24,843 nucleotides of DNA. It comes from an uncultured Collinsella sp. (GTDB lineage: Bacteria > Actinomycetota > Coriobacteriia > Coriobacteriales > Coriobacteriaceae). The DNA lies in contig CAUGKA010000007.1 of assembly GCA_959599615.1 (NCBI GenBank), forward strand, positions 1 through 24,843, read 5' to 3'. Under the pieces are notes generated by a model that saw nothing but the letters and a program-made list of their open reading frames with translations, was not told where the DNA came from and did no database searches. The position numbers and the translations under genes are program-made. This document shows, piece after piece, positions 7,081 through 15,534 of this stretch (positions within the stretch are counted from its first letter, which is position 1; each line of letters starts with the position of its first letter).

Positions 7081-8646
7081 CTAGTGCTCCATTGTAGTAG
7101 ATGCTGCGTCTGCCGTGTGCTCGCGGGGCAGATGAATTGTAAAAGTCGTACCCTTTCCAAGCTCCGACTCCACGGATATGTATCCATGGTGACGCTCGAC
7201 GATCTGCTTGGTCACGGCGAGGCCAACGCCCAGGCCGCCAGCTTCGCGGGCGCGGCTGGCATCGGCGCGCCAAAAACGACCGAAGATGCGCGACAGATCG
7301 TCCTTGGCGATACCGATGCCCGTATCCGAAACCGCGATATCGACGTGCTTGCGGTCGCTGAGCACCGACACCACGACCCAACCCCCCTCGGGGGTGTAAC
7401 GCATGGCGTTGCTCATGAGATTGATGACGCATTGTGTGATCATGTCGGGATCGGCTTCGACGACATCGTCGTGACCTTGGGTCTCGTCAGCAAAGCGCAA
7501 GCGCAGATCGCGGTCGACAAACAGGCGCTCCTGGGCATTGACGATGGAACGCACGAAAGGAACCATGTCCACCGGCTCAAGGTTGAGCGGAGCCGTGCTG
7601 TTTTCCATGCGCGACAGGTCGAGCATCTGCTGCACCAGACGAGCCAGGCGACGCGTCTCGGAAGCAACAGTCTCCAAGTGCTCATCGTCGGTAGGATATA
7701 CGCCATCCTGCATGGCCTCGACCGTTGCGAGCATGGCCATAAGCGGCGTGCGAAGCTCGTGTGCAACGTCCGAGGTCAAACGTTTCTCGTGTTTCATATC
7801 CTTCTCGAGCGAAGTGGCCATCTCATCGAATGTCTCGCCCAGTTGATCGATCTCGTCATCGCCGCGCAAGCCCGTACGAGCAGACAGATCGCCATCGCGA
7901 ATTTGCTTGGCCGTGCTGGTAATACGGTGAATCGGCTTGGTGAGCATGCGCGACACGAGTGATCCGATAACGACCGAAATGCAAACTGCAACAACCGCAG
8001 CAAGGGCCATGGCGTTAAAGGTCTTCTCCCTAAACGCAGAATCTGCCTTGGTGAGCAAGGCATCGGAGCCGATGGCCCACAGCTTTACTTGTCCGACATG
8101 CTCGCCGGAAGACGTTATGATTTCGACGTTTGCAACGCTATCGGAGCCGGTGGGAGCCGACGAGACCGGACTATGCGATGCTTTTTTCCCGCTCGAGCTG
8201 CTCGACGGCGATTCGTTCTCGCGCACATCGGCGGTCGCGCTTGCCGAAGGCCATGAGTCGTCATAAACGACAACGCCTTTCTTGTTGACGACCTGCATAC
8301 CCAAATCGTCGGACACCAAACTCGATGTCGCGACCGTACGTAGCTCGCCCGCAGTCCAATTGCCGTTTTCCTCATACGACGTCGCAAGCTTTTCGGCAGC
8401 GGAATTTGCGATTTCGACGATATTGGAGCGCGTGTAATCCGAAAAGACCGTGCCCCACACAACAGAGACCACGCCCACCAGCACCAATACCGTCATGAGC
8501 GATGTCAGAGCAAAAGCAAGTGCCATGCGCGAGGGATAGCTCATCGTTGGCCGTGAATCGGAACGAGGCGTGTTCCAACTAGCCTTGGAACCCGCCTCGC
8601 TCTCCTGCTTGTGCTTTTGTCCGATTTCAAAGCGCGCAGGTGTCAT
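7081..8646 (-). CDS. Membrane sensor histidine kinase
   Basis: 521 residues. An N-terminal cytoplasmic stretch of about 38 residues precedes transmembrane helix 1 (about 40-66). An extracytoplasmic domain (about 67-205) contains a Ser-rich linker near 144-166. Transmembrane helix 2 (about 210-232) leads into a HAMP domain (about 233-285, TKPIHRITSTAKQIRDGDLS). The dimerisation/phosphoacceptor motif is SDVAHELRTPL (His296). The ATPase domain shows N-box NLMSNAMRYTPEGG, G1 DTGIGIAKDD, F-box GRFWRAD and G2 GGLGVGLAV. All motifs look intact. Its start lies 11 bp after the response-regulator stop, so the two form one operon and almost certainly a cognate pair. The stimulus is unknown; an envelope signal is likely from the topology. 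Confidence 0.95.
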   Translation of the reverse strand: MTPARFEIGQKHKQESEAGSKASWNTPRSDSRPTMSYPSRMALAFALTSLMTVLVLVGVVSVVWGTVFSDYTRSNIVEIANSAAEKLATSYEENGNWTAGELRTVATSSLVSDDLGMQVVNKKGVVVYDDSWPSASATADVRENESPSSSSSGKKASHSPVSSAPTGSDSVANVEIITSSGEHVGQVKLWAIGSDALLTKADSAFREKTFNAMALAAVVAVCISVVIGSLVSRMLTKPIHRITSTAKQIRDGDLSARTGLRGDDEIDQLGETFDEMATSLEKDMKHEKRLTSDVAHELRTPLMAMLATVEAMQDGVYPTDDEHLETVASETRRLARLVQQMLDLSRMENSTAPLNLEPVDMVPFVRSIVNAQERLFVDRDLRLRFADETQGHDDVVEADPDMITQCVINLMSNAMRYTPEGGWVVVSVLSDRKHVDIAVSDTGIGIAKDDLSRIFGRFWRADASRAREAGGLGVGLAVTKQIVERHHGYISVESELGKGTTFTIHLPREHTADAASTTMEH

Positions 8647-8657
8647 ATGTGATTTCC

Positions 8658-9380
8658 CTATTTCTCGTCCGACTTATCGGTCTTGGCCGGAGCCTCGAAG
8701 CGATAGCCGACACCGTGGACGGTGTAGAGCCACTTGGGCTTCTTGGGATCATCGCCCAGCTTGGCGCGAAGGTTCTTCACGTGGCTATCGATGGTGCGCT
8801 CATAGCCCTCAAAGTCGTACCCAAGCACCTTCTCGACCAGCTCCATACGGTTGTAGACACGGCCGGGATGACGAGCAAGCGTGGTGAGCAGCTTGAACTC
8901 GGAAGCCGTCAGATCGACTTCCTTGCCTTCGACCAAGATCTTGTGGCCCGAGATATCGATGACCAGATCGCCGAAGTCGAGTACCTCGACGGCGGGCTCG
9001 TCGGCCTGGTGGGCACGACGGAACAGGGCGCGTACGCGGGCGACAAGCTCGCGCGGCGAGAACGGCTTAATCAGATAGTCGTCGGCGCCGAGCTCAAGAC
9101 CGATAATACGGTCCTCGATCTCGCCCTTGGCAGTCAGCATGATGATAGGGACATCCGAGGTATCGCGAATGGTGCGGCAAACGCGCTCGCCGGGGATCTT
9201 GGGAAGCATAAGGTCGAGCACGACCAGGTCAAACTGATGCTTCTCGAACTCCTCGATCGCGGACTGACCATCGCCGACGCCCACAACCCAGTAGCCTTCG
9301 CGCTCGAGATAGGCAGCGACGGCGTCACGGATTGCCTTCTCATCCTCGACCAGCAGAATCTTTTTTGCATCTGAAGCCAT
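8658..9380 (-). CDS. OmpR/PhoB-family response regulator
   Basis: 240 residues. The receiver domain (about 1-120) has the acidic pair in LLVEDE, phospho-acceptor Asp56 in VVLDLMLPKIPG, Thr/Lys in MLTAKGE, and DDYLIKPFSPREL. A winged-helix DNA-binding domain (about 140-232) includes LTASEFKLLTTLARHPGRVY, the DSHVKNLRAKLG recognition region and VHGVGYRF. It is expected to be phosphorylated by the kinase encoded immediately downstream and to act as a transcription factor. The ATG at 9380 is preferred because AGGGGGG lies seven bases upstream; an upstream TTG is possible but is inside that site. Promoter elements are not clear. Confidence 0.96.
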   Translation of the reverse strand: MASDAKKILLVEDEKAIRDAVAAYLEREGYWVVGVGDGQSAIEEFEKHQFDLVVLDLMLPKIPGERVCRTIRDTSDVPIIMLTAKGEIEDRIIGLELGADDYLIKPFSPRELVARVRALFRRAHQADEPAVEVLDFGDLVIDISGHKILVEGKEVDLTASEFKLLTTLARHPGRVYNRMELVEKVLGYDFEGYERTIDSHVKNLRAKLGDDPKKPKWLYTVHGVGYRFEAPAKTDKSDEK

Positions 9381-9436
9381 AACACGGCCCCCCTGTCTCA
9401 ATTAGCTAAGAACAAGCCCATTTTAACGCACCTGAA

Positions 9437-9473
9437 CCCGCCGGATGCCACTATGACGCGGCAGCTCGGCGGG
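9437..9473. other. Long hairpin between lipoprotein and response-regulator genes
   Basis: CCCGCCG (9437-9443) pairs with CGGCGGG (9467-9473), with an inner TGCC/GGCA pairing. Neither strand has a T-run directly after it, so it is not a classic terminator. It lies in the 153 bp between the lipoprotein stop and the regulator start, where no gene was seen. It may serve as a transcript-end structure or a leader element. Confidence 0.45.
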
Positions 9474-9533
9474 CGGCACTCACAATTACAACGCGTTTAT
9501 TCCCCTGTTGGCGCCTTTTTAACCCCTCTAAGC

Positions 9534-10745
9534 TTAAAGAGAGAATAGGCGTGCAGTGACCGTCTCTGGTATACCCTGGCTGTTGCGCACCGTGGCGTAC
9601 GTAAGGAATGAGTCCGATTTTCCCGCCGTAGCTGGATAATCGCCATACTCCAAAGCGCGGTCGGGCGACAGCAGCGAGCCATAGGTCTTGGCAGAGGTGT
9701 CGATCAGGAAATGCGACGCCTGCACCTTAACAAGGTATTTATTCTTCTTGCCAGCCGCACATGCGAGCGGCTCGCGTGACAGGAAGAGGTACGGCCCTCC
9801 CTCATTACCGATATACGTGCCCATATTGCCCAAGCTGCCCACGCCACTATAGGTCGCCTCGATAGAAAACACGAAGGTATCGCCCATATATACGGCCTCG
9901 AAAGGCGAGACTGACGAGGGAAGGACTAGCTGGGCACGTTTGGTGTTGTTGCCGTCGGTCAGATCGATTGCCGTTATGCCGTAGTAGACACCCTCGTCGT
10001 TGCGGACACGCGGCGAGATGGTCAAAATGCCGTCGCTCGCACGCGGGGCCGATGCAAAGCGGCCCGTCGATTTCCAAATTGTCTCGGCCTTGGATTCATC
10101 AAGCGAGCGACGATAGCAAAACGAATCACTACTCGTTTTATTGCCGCCTGCCGAAGGCATTTTATACCAGATGACTGATGATCCGAACGCCGTAAACAGT
10201 GGCGGATCATAGTCCTTGCCACCCCGATCGAGCTCAACCGCGTCGCCAGAGAGCGAAGCGCCCGACAGATTTTGAGCGTAGAGCTTCCACGATGAATTGG
10301 CAAAGTTCATCTCAACCCACGCAAACACGCCATCGCCGGCACGGACATCGTAAAAAGCATATCCCGTGCCCTCGATAGGATCCTCGATTAATGTGGTAAG
10401 CGAGCCATCGCCCAGGTTGAGCACACCAAGCGTATTGGCATGCAGGGCAGAAGCAGGCGCCATCATCGCGGCGGCGTAGTCGCCATCGCAGTAGTACAGC
10501 AGCGTGCCCAGCGGCAGCGTCCACGACGCCGCCGGCTCAAGATCGATATCAACAGCTTCGTACTCATCAGTGATCGAGACAATCTTCGAATCGTCCTTGA
10601 TAACCTGCGGCTCGCCGGCGGCATCGTCGCTGGTGCCCGTTTTTTTCGAGCAGCCGGCAAGCACCGTGGCAGCGCCCGCGGCGGCACCGCCGAGCACAAA
10701 GCCACGGCGCGATATTCCATTCTTGATGTGGTCGGCGATACCCAT
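9534..10745 (-). CDS. Tat-exported lipoprotein, function unknown
   Basis: 403 residues. The N-terminus carries a twin-arginine signal, SRRGFVLGGAAAGAA, followed by lipobox LAGC with Cys32, so the protein should be exported folded and lipid-anchored on the outer face. The mature part is rich in short beta-like stretches with repeating aromatic/Gly patterns (GVFAWVEMNF, SSVIWYKMPS, TFVFSIEA), suggesting a beta-propeller or similar beta-rich domain. No catalytic signature was recognised. The ATG overlaps the stop of the TSCPD gene by one base (TAATG), a typical translational coupling. An upstream in-frame start would lie inside the TSCPD gene. No clear terminator follows; a G/C hairpin lies about 60 bp downstream. 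Confidence 0.85.
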   Translation of the reverse strand: MGIADHIKNGISRRGFVLGGAAAGAATVLAGCSKKTGTSDDAAGEPQVIKDDSKIVSITDEYEAVDIDLEPAASWTLPLGTLLYYCDGDYAAAMMAPASALHANTLGVLNLGDGSLTTLIEDPIEGTGYAFYDVRAGDGVFAWVEMNFANSSWKLYAQNLSGASLSGDAVELDRGGKDYDPPLFTAFGSSVIWYKMPSAGGNKTSSDSFCYRRSLDESKAETIWKSTGRFASAPRASDGILTISPRVRNDEGVYYGITAIDLTDGNNTKRAQLVLPSSVSPFEAVYMGDTFVFSIEATYSGVGSLGNMGTYIGNEGGPYLFLSREPLACAAGKKNKYLVKVQASHFLIDTSAKTYGSLLSPDRALEYGDYPATAGKSDSFLTYATVRNSQGIPETVTARLFSL

Positions 10746-11008
10746 TAGGCGATCTCGGCGCGAGCGGCCTCGATAGCGCGCGTAAGCTGATCGGCGCAAG
10801 AGGTCTTTTTCATACCGCAGGTATTACCAGCGAGAACCTCGATTACGCGATCGGCAGGAGCACCCTCGACTAACTTGGAGATTGCCTTGAGATTGCCGTC
10901 ACAGCCGCCGGTAAACTCAACGCCCAGCACCTTGCTGCCATCGTCAGAGAGATTGAGGTGAATATTGCGAGAGCATACACCCTGCGGCTTGTAGTCAAAA
11001 CTAATCAT
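10745..11008 (-). CDS. TSCPD-domain protein (TIGR03905-like)
   Basis: An 87-residue protein with the small cysteine-rich TSCPD fold, known as a stand-alone family and as a C-terminal part of some B12-dependent ribonucleotide reductases. Conserved-looking cysteines occur in GVCSRNIH, GGCDGN, NTCGMKKTSC and the terminal SCADQL, which corresponds to the SCPD signature. Metal or redox chemistry is plausible but not shown. The start has GAGAGGGG upstream. It is the first gene of a two-gene unit with the Tat lipoprotein. The 113 bp before it hold no gene. Confidence 0.88.
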   Translation of the reverse strand: MISFDYKPQGVCSRNIHLNLSDDGSKVLGVEFTGGCDGNLKAISKLVEGAPADRVIEVLAGNTCGMKKTSCADQLTRAIEAARAEIA

Positions 11009-11121
11009 TGAGATCCCCTCTCAGAAAGAAATTTCAGACGTCTATTATCCCCGCCTGGGCCGACTTATTATCGCAAGCACCGATTCAACATCCTACGATG
11101 CATGGACTCGCGGGGGCAAGA

Positions 11122-12921
11122 TTAGCAGTCCGCACCCTGTGCGTGGACCGTGCGCTTCTCCCGATACATATTGTGGTCGGCGACACGATATACATCGGCC
11201 AGCGTATTTCCAGCCGTCTCGACGGTCGCCACGCCAATCGATGCGCTGACCGTCAGGGCCTCATCGCTTACCGCGGCAAGACCGAGACGAAGATCCTGTT
11301 CCAGCCCGAGCGCAGACTCGTTGTCAGTATGGGGGCAAACCAGCAAAAACTCGTCGCCGCCAAGGCGCATCGGCAGATAATCCGCACCAGCCACCCGCCG
11401 CAGCACGGACGCCGTCCGTCGCAGCAGTTCATCCCCCATCTCGTGACCATAGATGTCGTTGGTCCGCTTGAGATAATTGCAGTCCAACATAATCACGCTC
11501 ACGGGCAAGTCCTCGTTTACCAGGCTATCTCCGCGCGATTCAAGATAGTTGCGGTTGCGAAGCCCCGTCAGTTTGTCTTGATATGACAGCTCCTCGGCAT
11601 GCTTGACCATCGATATGTTGTGCGTCGCCACGACGACCGACTCCAGCCGGCCTTGCTCATCGCGATGCTGGGGGACAACCTGTAGCGAGTACCAAGCGCC
11701 TCGACAATCTCGCACCTCGGCAGCCAAGTACGGTACGCCCTCCATACGTTCACGAAGCGAACTTATATCTACGAGTCCCACAACCGCTTCGCGGCTTTCG
11801 GGGCTCACGATATCCCGGCAGACCGTGTCCATAAAGTCATATGCCTCGCTGTGCTCGGCAAATATCTTCGCTATCGCCGGCGACATATTGATCCCCTCGA
11901 TCTCGAGGGTGTCGAGATGCAAAAGGAAGGTCGAATCGTAGATGGCGCTTATGGCATTGATAATGCAGAGCTGTTTATCCTTTTCGACCAAATTGCGGTG
12001 GTCAACGATATTTCGAGCCAACAGCACCACGACCCAAAACGCAAGACACACCAAGACGCCGACGGCGACAAATGAAATCCTGTCAGACATGACCTCAGAT
12101 TTGGGATATAGCGCAAACAGGCGGTAGTCCTTATATGCCGCACGCACGGCATACCATTCGTCTCCTCGATATTCGATGCGCGTCAGGCCGTCGTCTTTCC
12201 ACTCAACTCCTACGCTGGTGAGGAGTCGGGCGAGCGACACGTCAGCATCGGCACTGTTGGATGAGACAATCTCCGCATCCTCCATAACAAGCACCGTGGG
12301 ACCCTGGTGGAAGGTACTGTTCGAAAGCACGTCGGCTATGGCATATGAATAGTCGTCCGCCGTATCGGAAACAAGTGAGCGGTATGCCAGGGCAACGCCG
12401 TCGCCATACGGAACAGCACAGACGGCAAAAACGACACCACGGCGCTCATCGACAGTTGAGTAGGTCACTTTGGAACCTTGATACATCGATGCGACCGGCG
12501 AACAGGCCAACTCATCTCGCCACAACATGAGCGGGTCGCGACCATCGATGTCGTAGTGGGCAGCCATATGGCCATCGGAGTCCATGACCATCAGCCCCGA
12601 AAGGTTCTCGGCATGGACAAATTGCTCGATAAGATCGTCGTTAACCTCAACGCGATCAGAGGACAGGAGCGTCACAAACGATTCGACCGCGGCGAGCAAA
12701 TCGTGCGTCGCCTCGGTTTTTCTCCCCTGTTCGTAGCGGTCATATTTTTCGCAAGCGTTCTCCAAAAACACCATGGTTTCTTGGCCAAACCCAAGCGTTT
12801 TTTCGAGGCAGCGATGGGTTCCAACCGTATACAACAGGCCTAACAAGACGGCGCTGACAATAACGCTGGCAGCTATGACGTTCAGAGTCTTTCGACTCAA
12901 GCGGTGCTCATCAGTTGTCAT
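11122..12921 (-). CDS. Membrane diguanylate cyclase (GGDEF protein) with an extracytoplasmic sensor domain
   Basis: 599 residues. Transmembrane helices at about 12-33 and 283-303 bracket an external sensor region of about 250 residues, Cache-like in pattern (GLMVMDSDGHMAAHYD, VTYSTVDERRGVVFAVCAV). A PAS-like domain (about 318-440, ATHNISMVKHAEE) links to the GGDEF domain (about 445-595). That domain has DKLTGLRNRNYL, MLDCNYLKRTNDIYGHEMGD and an intact LGGDEF at 520-525, so it should make cyclic di-GMP. The usual RxxD inhibitory site five residues before GGDEF is absent. AAGGAGG precedes the ATG, which overlaps the stop of the solute-binding gene as ATGA. No EAL or HD-GYP gene is in the window. 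Confidence 0.94.
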   Translation of the reverse strand: MTTDEHRLSRKTLNVIAASVIVSAVLLGLLYTVGTHRCLEKTLGFGQETMVFLENACEKYDRYEQGRKTEATHDLLAAVESFVTLLSSDRVEVNDDLIEQFVHAENLSGLMVMDSDGHMAAHYDIDGRDPLMLWRDELACSPVASMYQGSKVTYSTVDERRGVVFAVCAVPYGDGVALAYRSLVSDTADDYSYAIADVLSNSTFHQGPTVLVMEDAEIVSSNSADADVSLARLLTSVGVEWKDDGLTRIEYRGDEWYAVRAAYKDYRLFALYPKSEVMSDRISFVAVGVLVCLAFWVVVLLARNIVDHRNLVEKDKQLCIINAISAIYDSTFLLHLDTLEIEGINMSPAIAKIFAEHSEAYDFMDTVCRDIVSPESREAVVGLVDISSLRERMEGVPYLAAEVRDCRGAWYSLQVVPQHRDEQGRLESVVVATHNISMVKHAEELSYQDKLTGLRNRNYLESRGDSLVNEDLPVSVIMLDCNYLKRTNDIYGHEMGDELLRRTASVLRRVAGADYLPMRLGGDEFLLVCPHTDNESALGLEQDLRLGLAAVSDEALTVSASIGVATVETAGNTLADVYRVADHNMYREKRTVHAQGADC

Positions 12922-13754
12922 GAATTTCCTCCTTGCCCGCCCGTCGTCGCTCCTGTCTTGTAATTGCCCACAATACGGTCAATCGTGCCATCTCGATCCA
13001 TGTCGAACAGCGCGGTATTGAGATCCTTTACGACCGATCCTTCATAGCTGTCATCAAACGCGACGCCCAGGTCAACCGTCATAACATTGTCGGCAAACAC
13101 ACGGTAAACGCCGGGATACTGAGCAACGAGTCGGTCAAGCGACTGGACATCCGCCATCCAGCAGTCAACGTACCCTTTGACTAGAGCGGCTTTGCAGAGT
13201 TCGGCAGAGCCATATGATTTGATTTGAACGTCCGACGAGACCCCCAGATCCCCCGCAAGCAATCGGCGTTCACTCACCGAACCCGCAATCACCGCAATGG
13301 TCTTACTTCCATCGAGATGTGCCAAGGACTTGATGCCACTCGTTTTCTTGGCGGCAACCGAGACCGTCACGGTTAGATACGGCTCGGTCCAGTAATACTT
13401 ATCCTCGCGATAACAGGGAGAATAGTCACACCACAGGCAATCGATATCACCGTTTTTGAGCAGCCGGTCGCGATCGTTCCAGTCAATATCGACAAACTGT
13501 GGCTTGAGCCCCGCACGCTTGCAGGCCTCGCGGGCGATGTCGATATCGATACCGGCGTAATCGCCCGTGGTATCGACATACACATAGGGGTCGTTATCCG
13601 TAACGCCGATTTTGAGCACCGGGAGATCTCTATCGGCTTCATTCGAGGAGGAAGAACTGCTTCGAACGGTATACGTCAGGGCGCCCGCACAGACGGCAAC
13701 AAGGAGTATGAGCGTAAACGAGACGATGGTGGCCCGCTTGATGCGTCTGGGCAC
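12918..13754 (-). CDS. Family 3 extracellular solute-binding protein, probably a sensor partner of the GGDEF protein
   Basis: 278 residues from the GTG start, which is preceded by AAAGGGGG. The frame extends upstream, but into the purB terminator. The N-terminus has one hydrophobic helix (about 8-29) after basic residues, then a Ser-rich linker. It lacks a clean lipobox (VAVC), so it may be membrane-tethered or cleaved. The rest matches amino-acid-type periplasmic binding proteins: LKIGVTDNDPYVYVDTTGDY, AGIDIDIAREACKRAGL, KNGDIDCLWCDYSP, YYWTEPYLTVTVSVAAKK, KTIAVIAGSVSERRLL. No permease or ATPase gene is next to it. Instead it overlaps the diguanylate cyclase gene by four bases, so ligand sensing is likelier than uptake. 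Confidence 0.88.
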   Translation of the reverse strand: MPRRIKRATIVSFTLILLVAVCAGALTYTVRSSSSSSNEADRDLPVLKIGVTDNDPYVYVDTTGDYAGIDIDIAREACKRAGLKPQFVDIDWNDRDRLLKNGDIDCLWCDYSPCYREDKYYWTEPYLTVTVSVAAKKTSGIKSLAHLDGSKTIAVIAGSVSERRLLAGDLGVSSDVQIKSYGSAELCKAALVKGYVDCWMADVQSLDRLVAQYPGVYRVFADNVMTVDLGVAFDDSYEGSVVKDLNTALFDMDRDGTIDRIVGNYKTGATTGGQGGNS

Positions 13755-13818
13755 GTGCCCCCTTTCATCGAAACAGCAGTCGGAGTTCATTTTATTACCC
13801 GGGCGCATATGCGACAGT

Positions 13819-13851
13819 AAAAAAGCGCCTCGCCCAAGACGGGCAAGGCGC
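13819..13851 (-). terminator. Terminator of purB
   Basis: On the minus strand GCGCCT-T-GCCC, loop GTCTT, GGGC-G-AGGCGC, then TTTTTT. A very strong intrinsic terminator 44 bases past the purB stop. It ends the purB transcript before the solute-binding/GGDEF operon, which must therefore have its own promoter, probably within 13755-13818. Confidence 0.95.
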
Positions 13852-13894
13852 CAAAGGTTGAAATGCATCCGCAAGCGGTCGAATTAGGTTAACC

Positions 13895-15241
13895 CTACTC
13901 GAAGCTCAGCTGCTCCAGGCGATCGAAGACCGTATCGATGCGGGTGAGGAAGTCCCACGGATCAAAAATCTCGTCGAGCTTCTCCTGGCTGACGGTGCAG
14001 CGCGGATCGGCCTCGAGACGCTCCTTAAAGGTGGGGCCAGAGACACAATCCTGCACCTCGTGCCAGGTGGCCATGGCGTTCTCCTGCACAATGGCGTACG
14101 CATCCTCGCGGGTGATACCCGTATCGACGAGGGCAAGCAGGACCTTGGAGGAGAAGATGAGGCCGCGGGTCTTGTTGAGATTGGCCATCATGCGGGCCGG
14201 ATACAGCTGCAGGCCGTCGATAACGCGAATGAGGCACTGGAACATATGGTCAAGCGCGATGAAGCTATCGGCCTGGGCGACACGCTCGGCGGAAGAGTGC
14301 GAAATGTCGCGCTCGTGCCACAGGGCGACGTTGTCGAAGGCGACCTGGGCGTTGGACTTCACGACGCGCGACAGACCGCAGACCTTCTCCATGGTGATGG
14401 GGTTGCGCTTGTGCGGCATGGCGGAGCTGCCCTTTTGGCCCTTGCGGAAGGGCTCCTCGGCCTCGAGTGTATCGGTCTTCTGCAGGTTGCGGACCTCGGT
14501 CGCGATGCGCTCGCAGGTGGCCGCTGTAGTGGCAAGCACGCCGGCAAGATAGGCGTGGTGATCGCGGCTGATGACCTGCGTGGACAGCGGGTCGTGAACC
14601 AGACCCAGGTGCTCACAGACGTACTCCTCGACGAACGGCTCGATGGAGCTGTAGGTGCCGACGGCACCGGAGATGGCACCGAAGGCAACGTTCTTGCGAG
14701 CATCCTCAAGACGATCAAGGTCGCGCTTGAGTTCCCATGCCCAAGAGCCAAACTTCATGCCGAAGGTCATCGGCTCAGCATGGATGCCATGGGTGCGTCC
14801 GGCGCAGAGCGTATTGCGCTCCTCGAAGGCGCGGCGCTTGCAGATCACGCCGAGCTTCTTGACGTCCTCGATAATCAGGTCACACGCCTGAGTAAGCTGA
14901 TAGCACAGAGCAGTATCACCCAGGTCGGAGCTGGTCATACCGTAGTGAACCCAGCGACTAGGCTTGGGCTCGCCCTCGGGAACATCGGCGTCGATATATT
15001 CCTTCATGTTGGTCAGGAAGGCGATGACATCGTGGCGCGTGACCTCCTCGATCTCATCGACCTTCGCCTTCTCAAAGTTGGCATGGTCGCGGATCCACCG
15101 GGCTTCGTCTTTAGAAATGCCGATCTTGCCGAGCTCCGCCTGGGCCTCGCAGGCCAGAACCTCGATCTCCTGCCAAATGGCATACTTGTTCTCGAGGGAG
15201 AAGATATGTCCCATCTCCGGGCGGGTATAGCGATCGATCAT
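13895..15241 (-). CDS. purB: Adenylosuccinate lyase
   Basis: 448 residues. It cleaves SAICAR to AICAR plus fumarate, and adenylosuccinate to AMP plus fumarate, as a homotetramer of the fumarase/aspartase superfamily. Diagnostic parts are the start MIDRYTRPEM, HYGMTSSDLGDTA, AGRTHGIHAEPMTFG (catalytic His region) and the superfamily signature SSAMPHKRNPITME. The ATG at 15241 has AAAGGAG five bases upstream; the frame continues for 14 more codons without a better start. It is followed by its own strong terminator and is probably monocistronic. It acts immediately after PurC, encoded at 6084-6971. A -10-like TACAAT (15286-15291, minus) lies upstream without a convincing -35. Confidence 0.97.
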   Translation of the reverse strand: MIDRYTRPEMGHIFSLENKYAIWQEIEVLACEAQAELGKIGISKDEARWIRDHANFEKAKVDEIEEVTRHDVIAFLTNMKEYIDADVPEGEPKPSRWVHYGMTSSDLGDTALCYQLTQACDLIIEDVKKLGVICKRRAFEERNTLCAGRTHGIHAEPMTFGMKFGSWAWELKRDLDRLEDARKNVAFGAISGAVGTYSSIEPFVEEYVCEHLGLVHDPLSTQVISRDHHAYLAGVLATTAATCERIATEVRNLQKTDTLEAEEPFRKGQKGSSAMPHKRNPITMEKVCGLSRVVKSNAQVAFDNVALWHERDISHSSAERVAQADSFIALDHMFQCLIRVIDGLQLYPARMMANLNKTRGLIFSSKVLLALVDTGITREDAYAIVQENAMATWHEVQDCVSGPTFKERLEADPRCTVSQEKLDEIFDPWDFLTRIDTVFDRLEQLSFE

Positions 15242-15343
15242 AGCGGCTCCTTTTTGGTTATTGGCACGTTGGTCGTAACTCAACCATTGTACCGTGCGCG
15301 GGTGCGAGTATGGGCAGCAGGCATTAACCTAACATTTTGGAAT

Positions 15344-15484
15344 TGGAGCGGGCAACGGGACGTCCGCGTATTTGCTTCGCAAATCCGCACCGGCTGCGGT
15401 CGCCTATCGGCGACCTTGCCTGCTCGCTATAAACGCTTCGCGTTTATTTAACGCTCGCACCCTGTCGGGTTCGAGTCCCGGCAC
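15344..15484. repeat. Structured tRNA-bounded repeat, copy 2 (downstream of tRNA-Gly)
   Basis: About 141 bp. The left border (15344-15361) is an exact 18-base copy of the 3' end of tRNA-Gly. Three hairpins follow: ATTTGC-TTC-GCAAAT (15370-15384), GGTCGCC-TATC-GGCGACC (15398-15415) and ATAAACGC-TTC-GCGTTTAT (15429-15447). The right border is T-arm-like, CGGGTTCGAGTCCCG (15466-15480), on the plus strand. Shared with the copy at 3851-3990 are CGTCCGCG at the start, ACCG(G)CTGCGG before hairpin 2, CCTTGC after it, AAACGCTT in hairpin 3, and CCCTxTCGGGTTCGA at the end. Function is unknown. Confidence 0.85.
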
Positions 15485-15491
15485 TTTATTG

Positions 15492-15524
15492 AAAAAGGCA
15501 CAGTAACGAAACGTTACCGTGCCT
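15492..15524 (-). terminator. Terminator of tRNA-Gly
   Basis: On the minus strand AGGCAC-G-GTAAC, loop, GTTAC-T-GTGCCT, then TTTTTC. It begins 10 bases past the tRNA CCA end and lies between the tRNA and the structured repeat. Confidence 0.93.
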
Positions 15525-15534
15525 GAAATTCGAA

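Noticed and set aside
12918..13874. Longer solute-binding protein starting at 13874 or 13790
   Set aside because: The start at 13874 would place coding sequence across the purB terminator. The 13790 ATG lacks a ribosome-binding site, while the GTG at 13754 has AAAGGGGG and directly precedes the signal helix.
14060..15451. 463-codon plus-strand frame
   Set aside because: It is antisense to purB and runs on into the structured repeat. It has no family resemblance.
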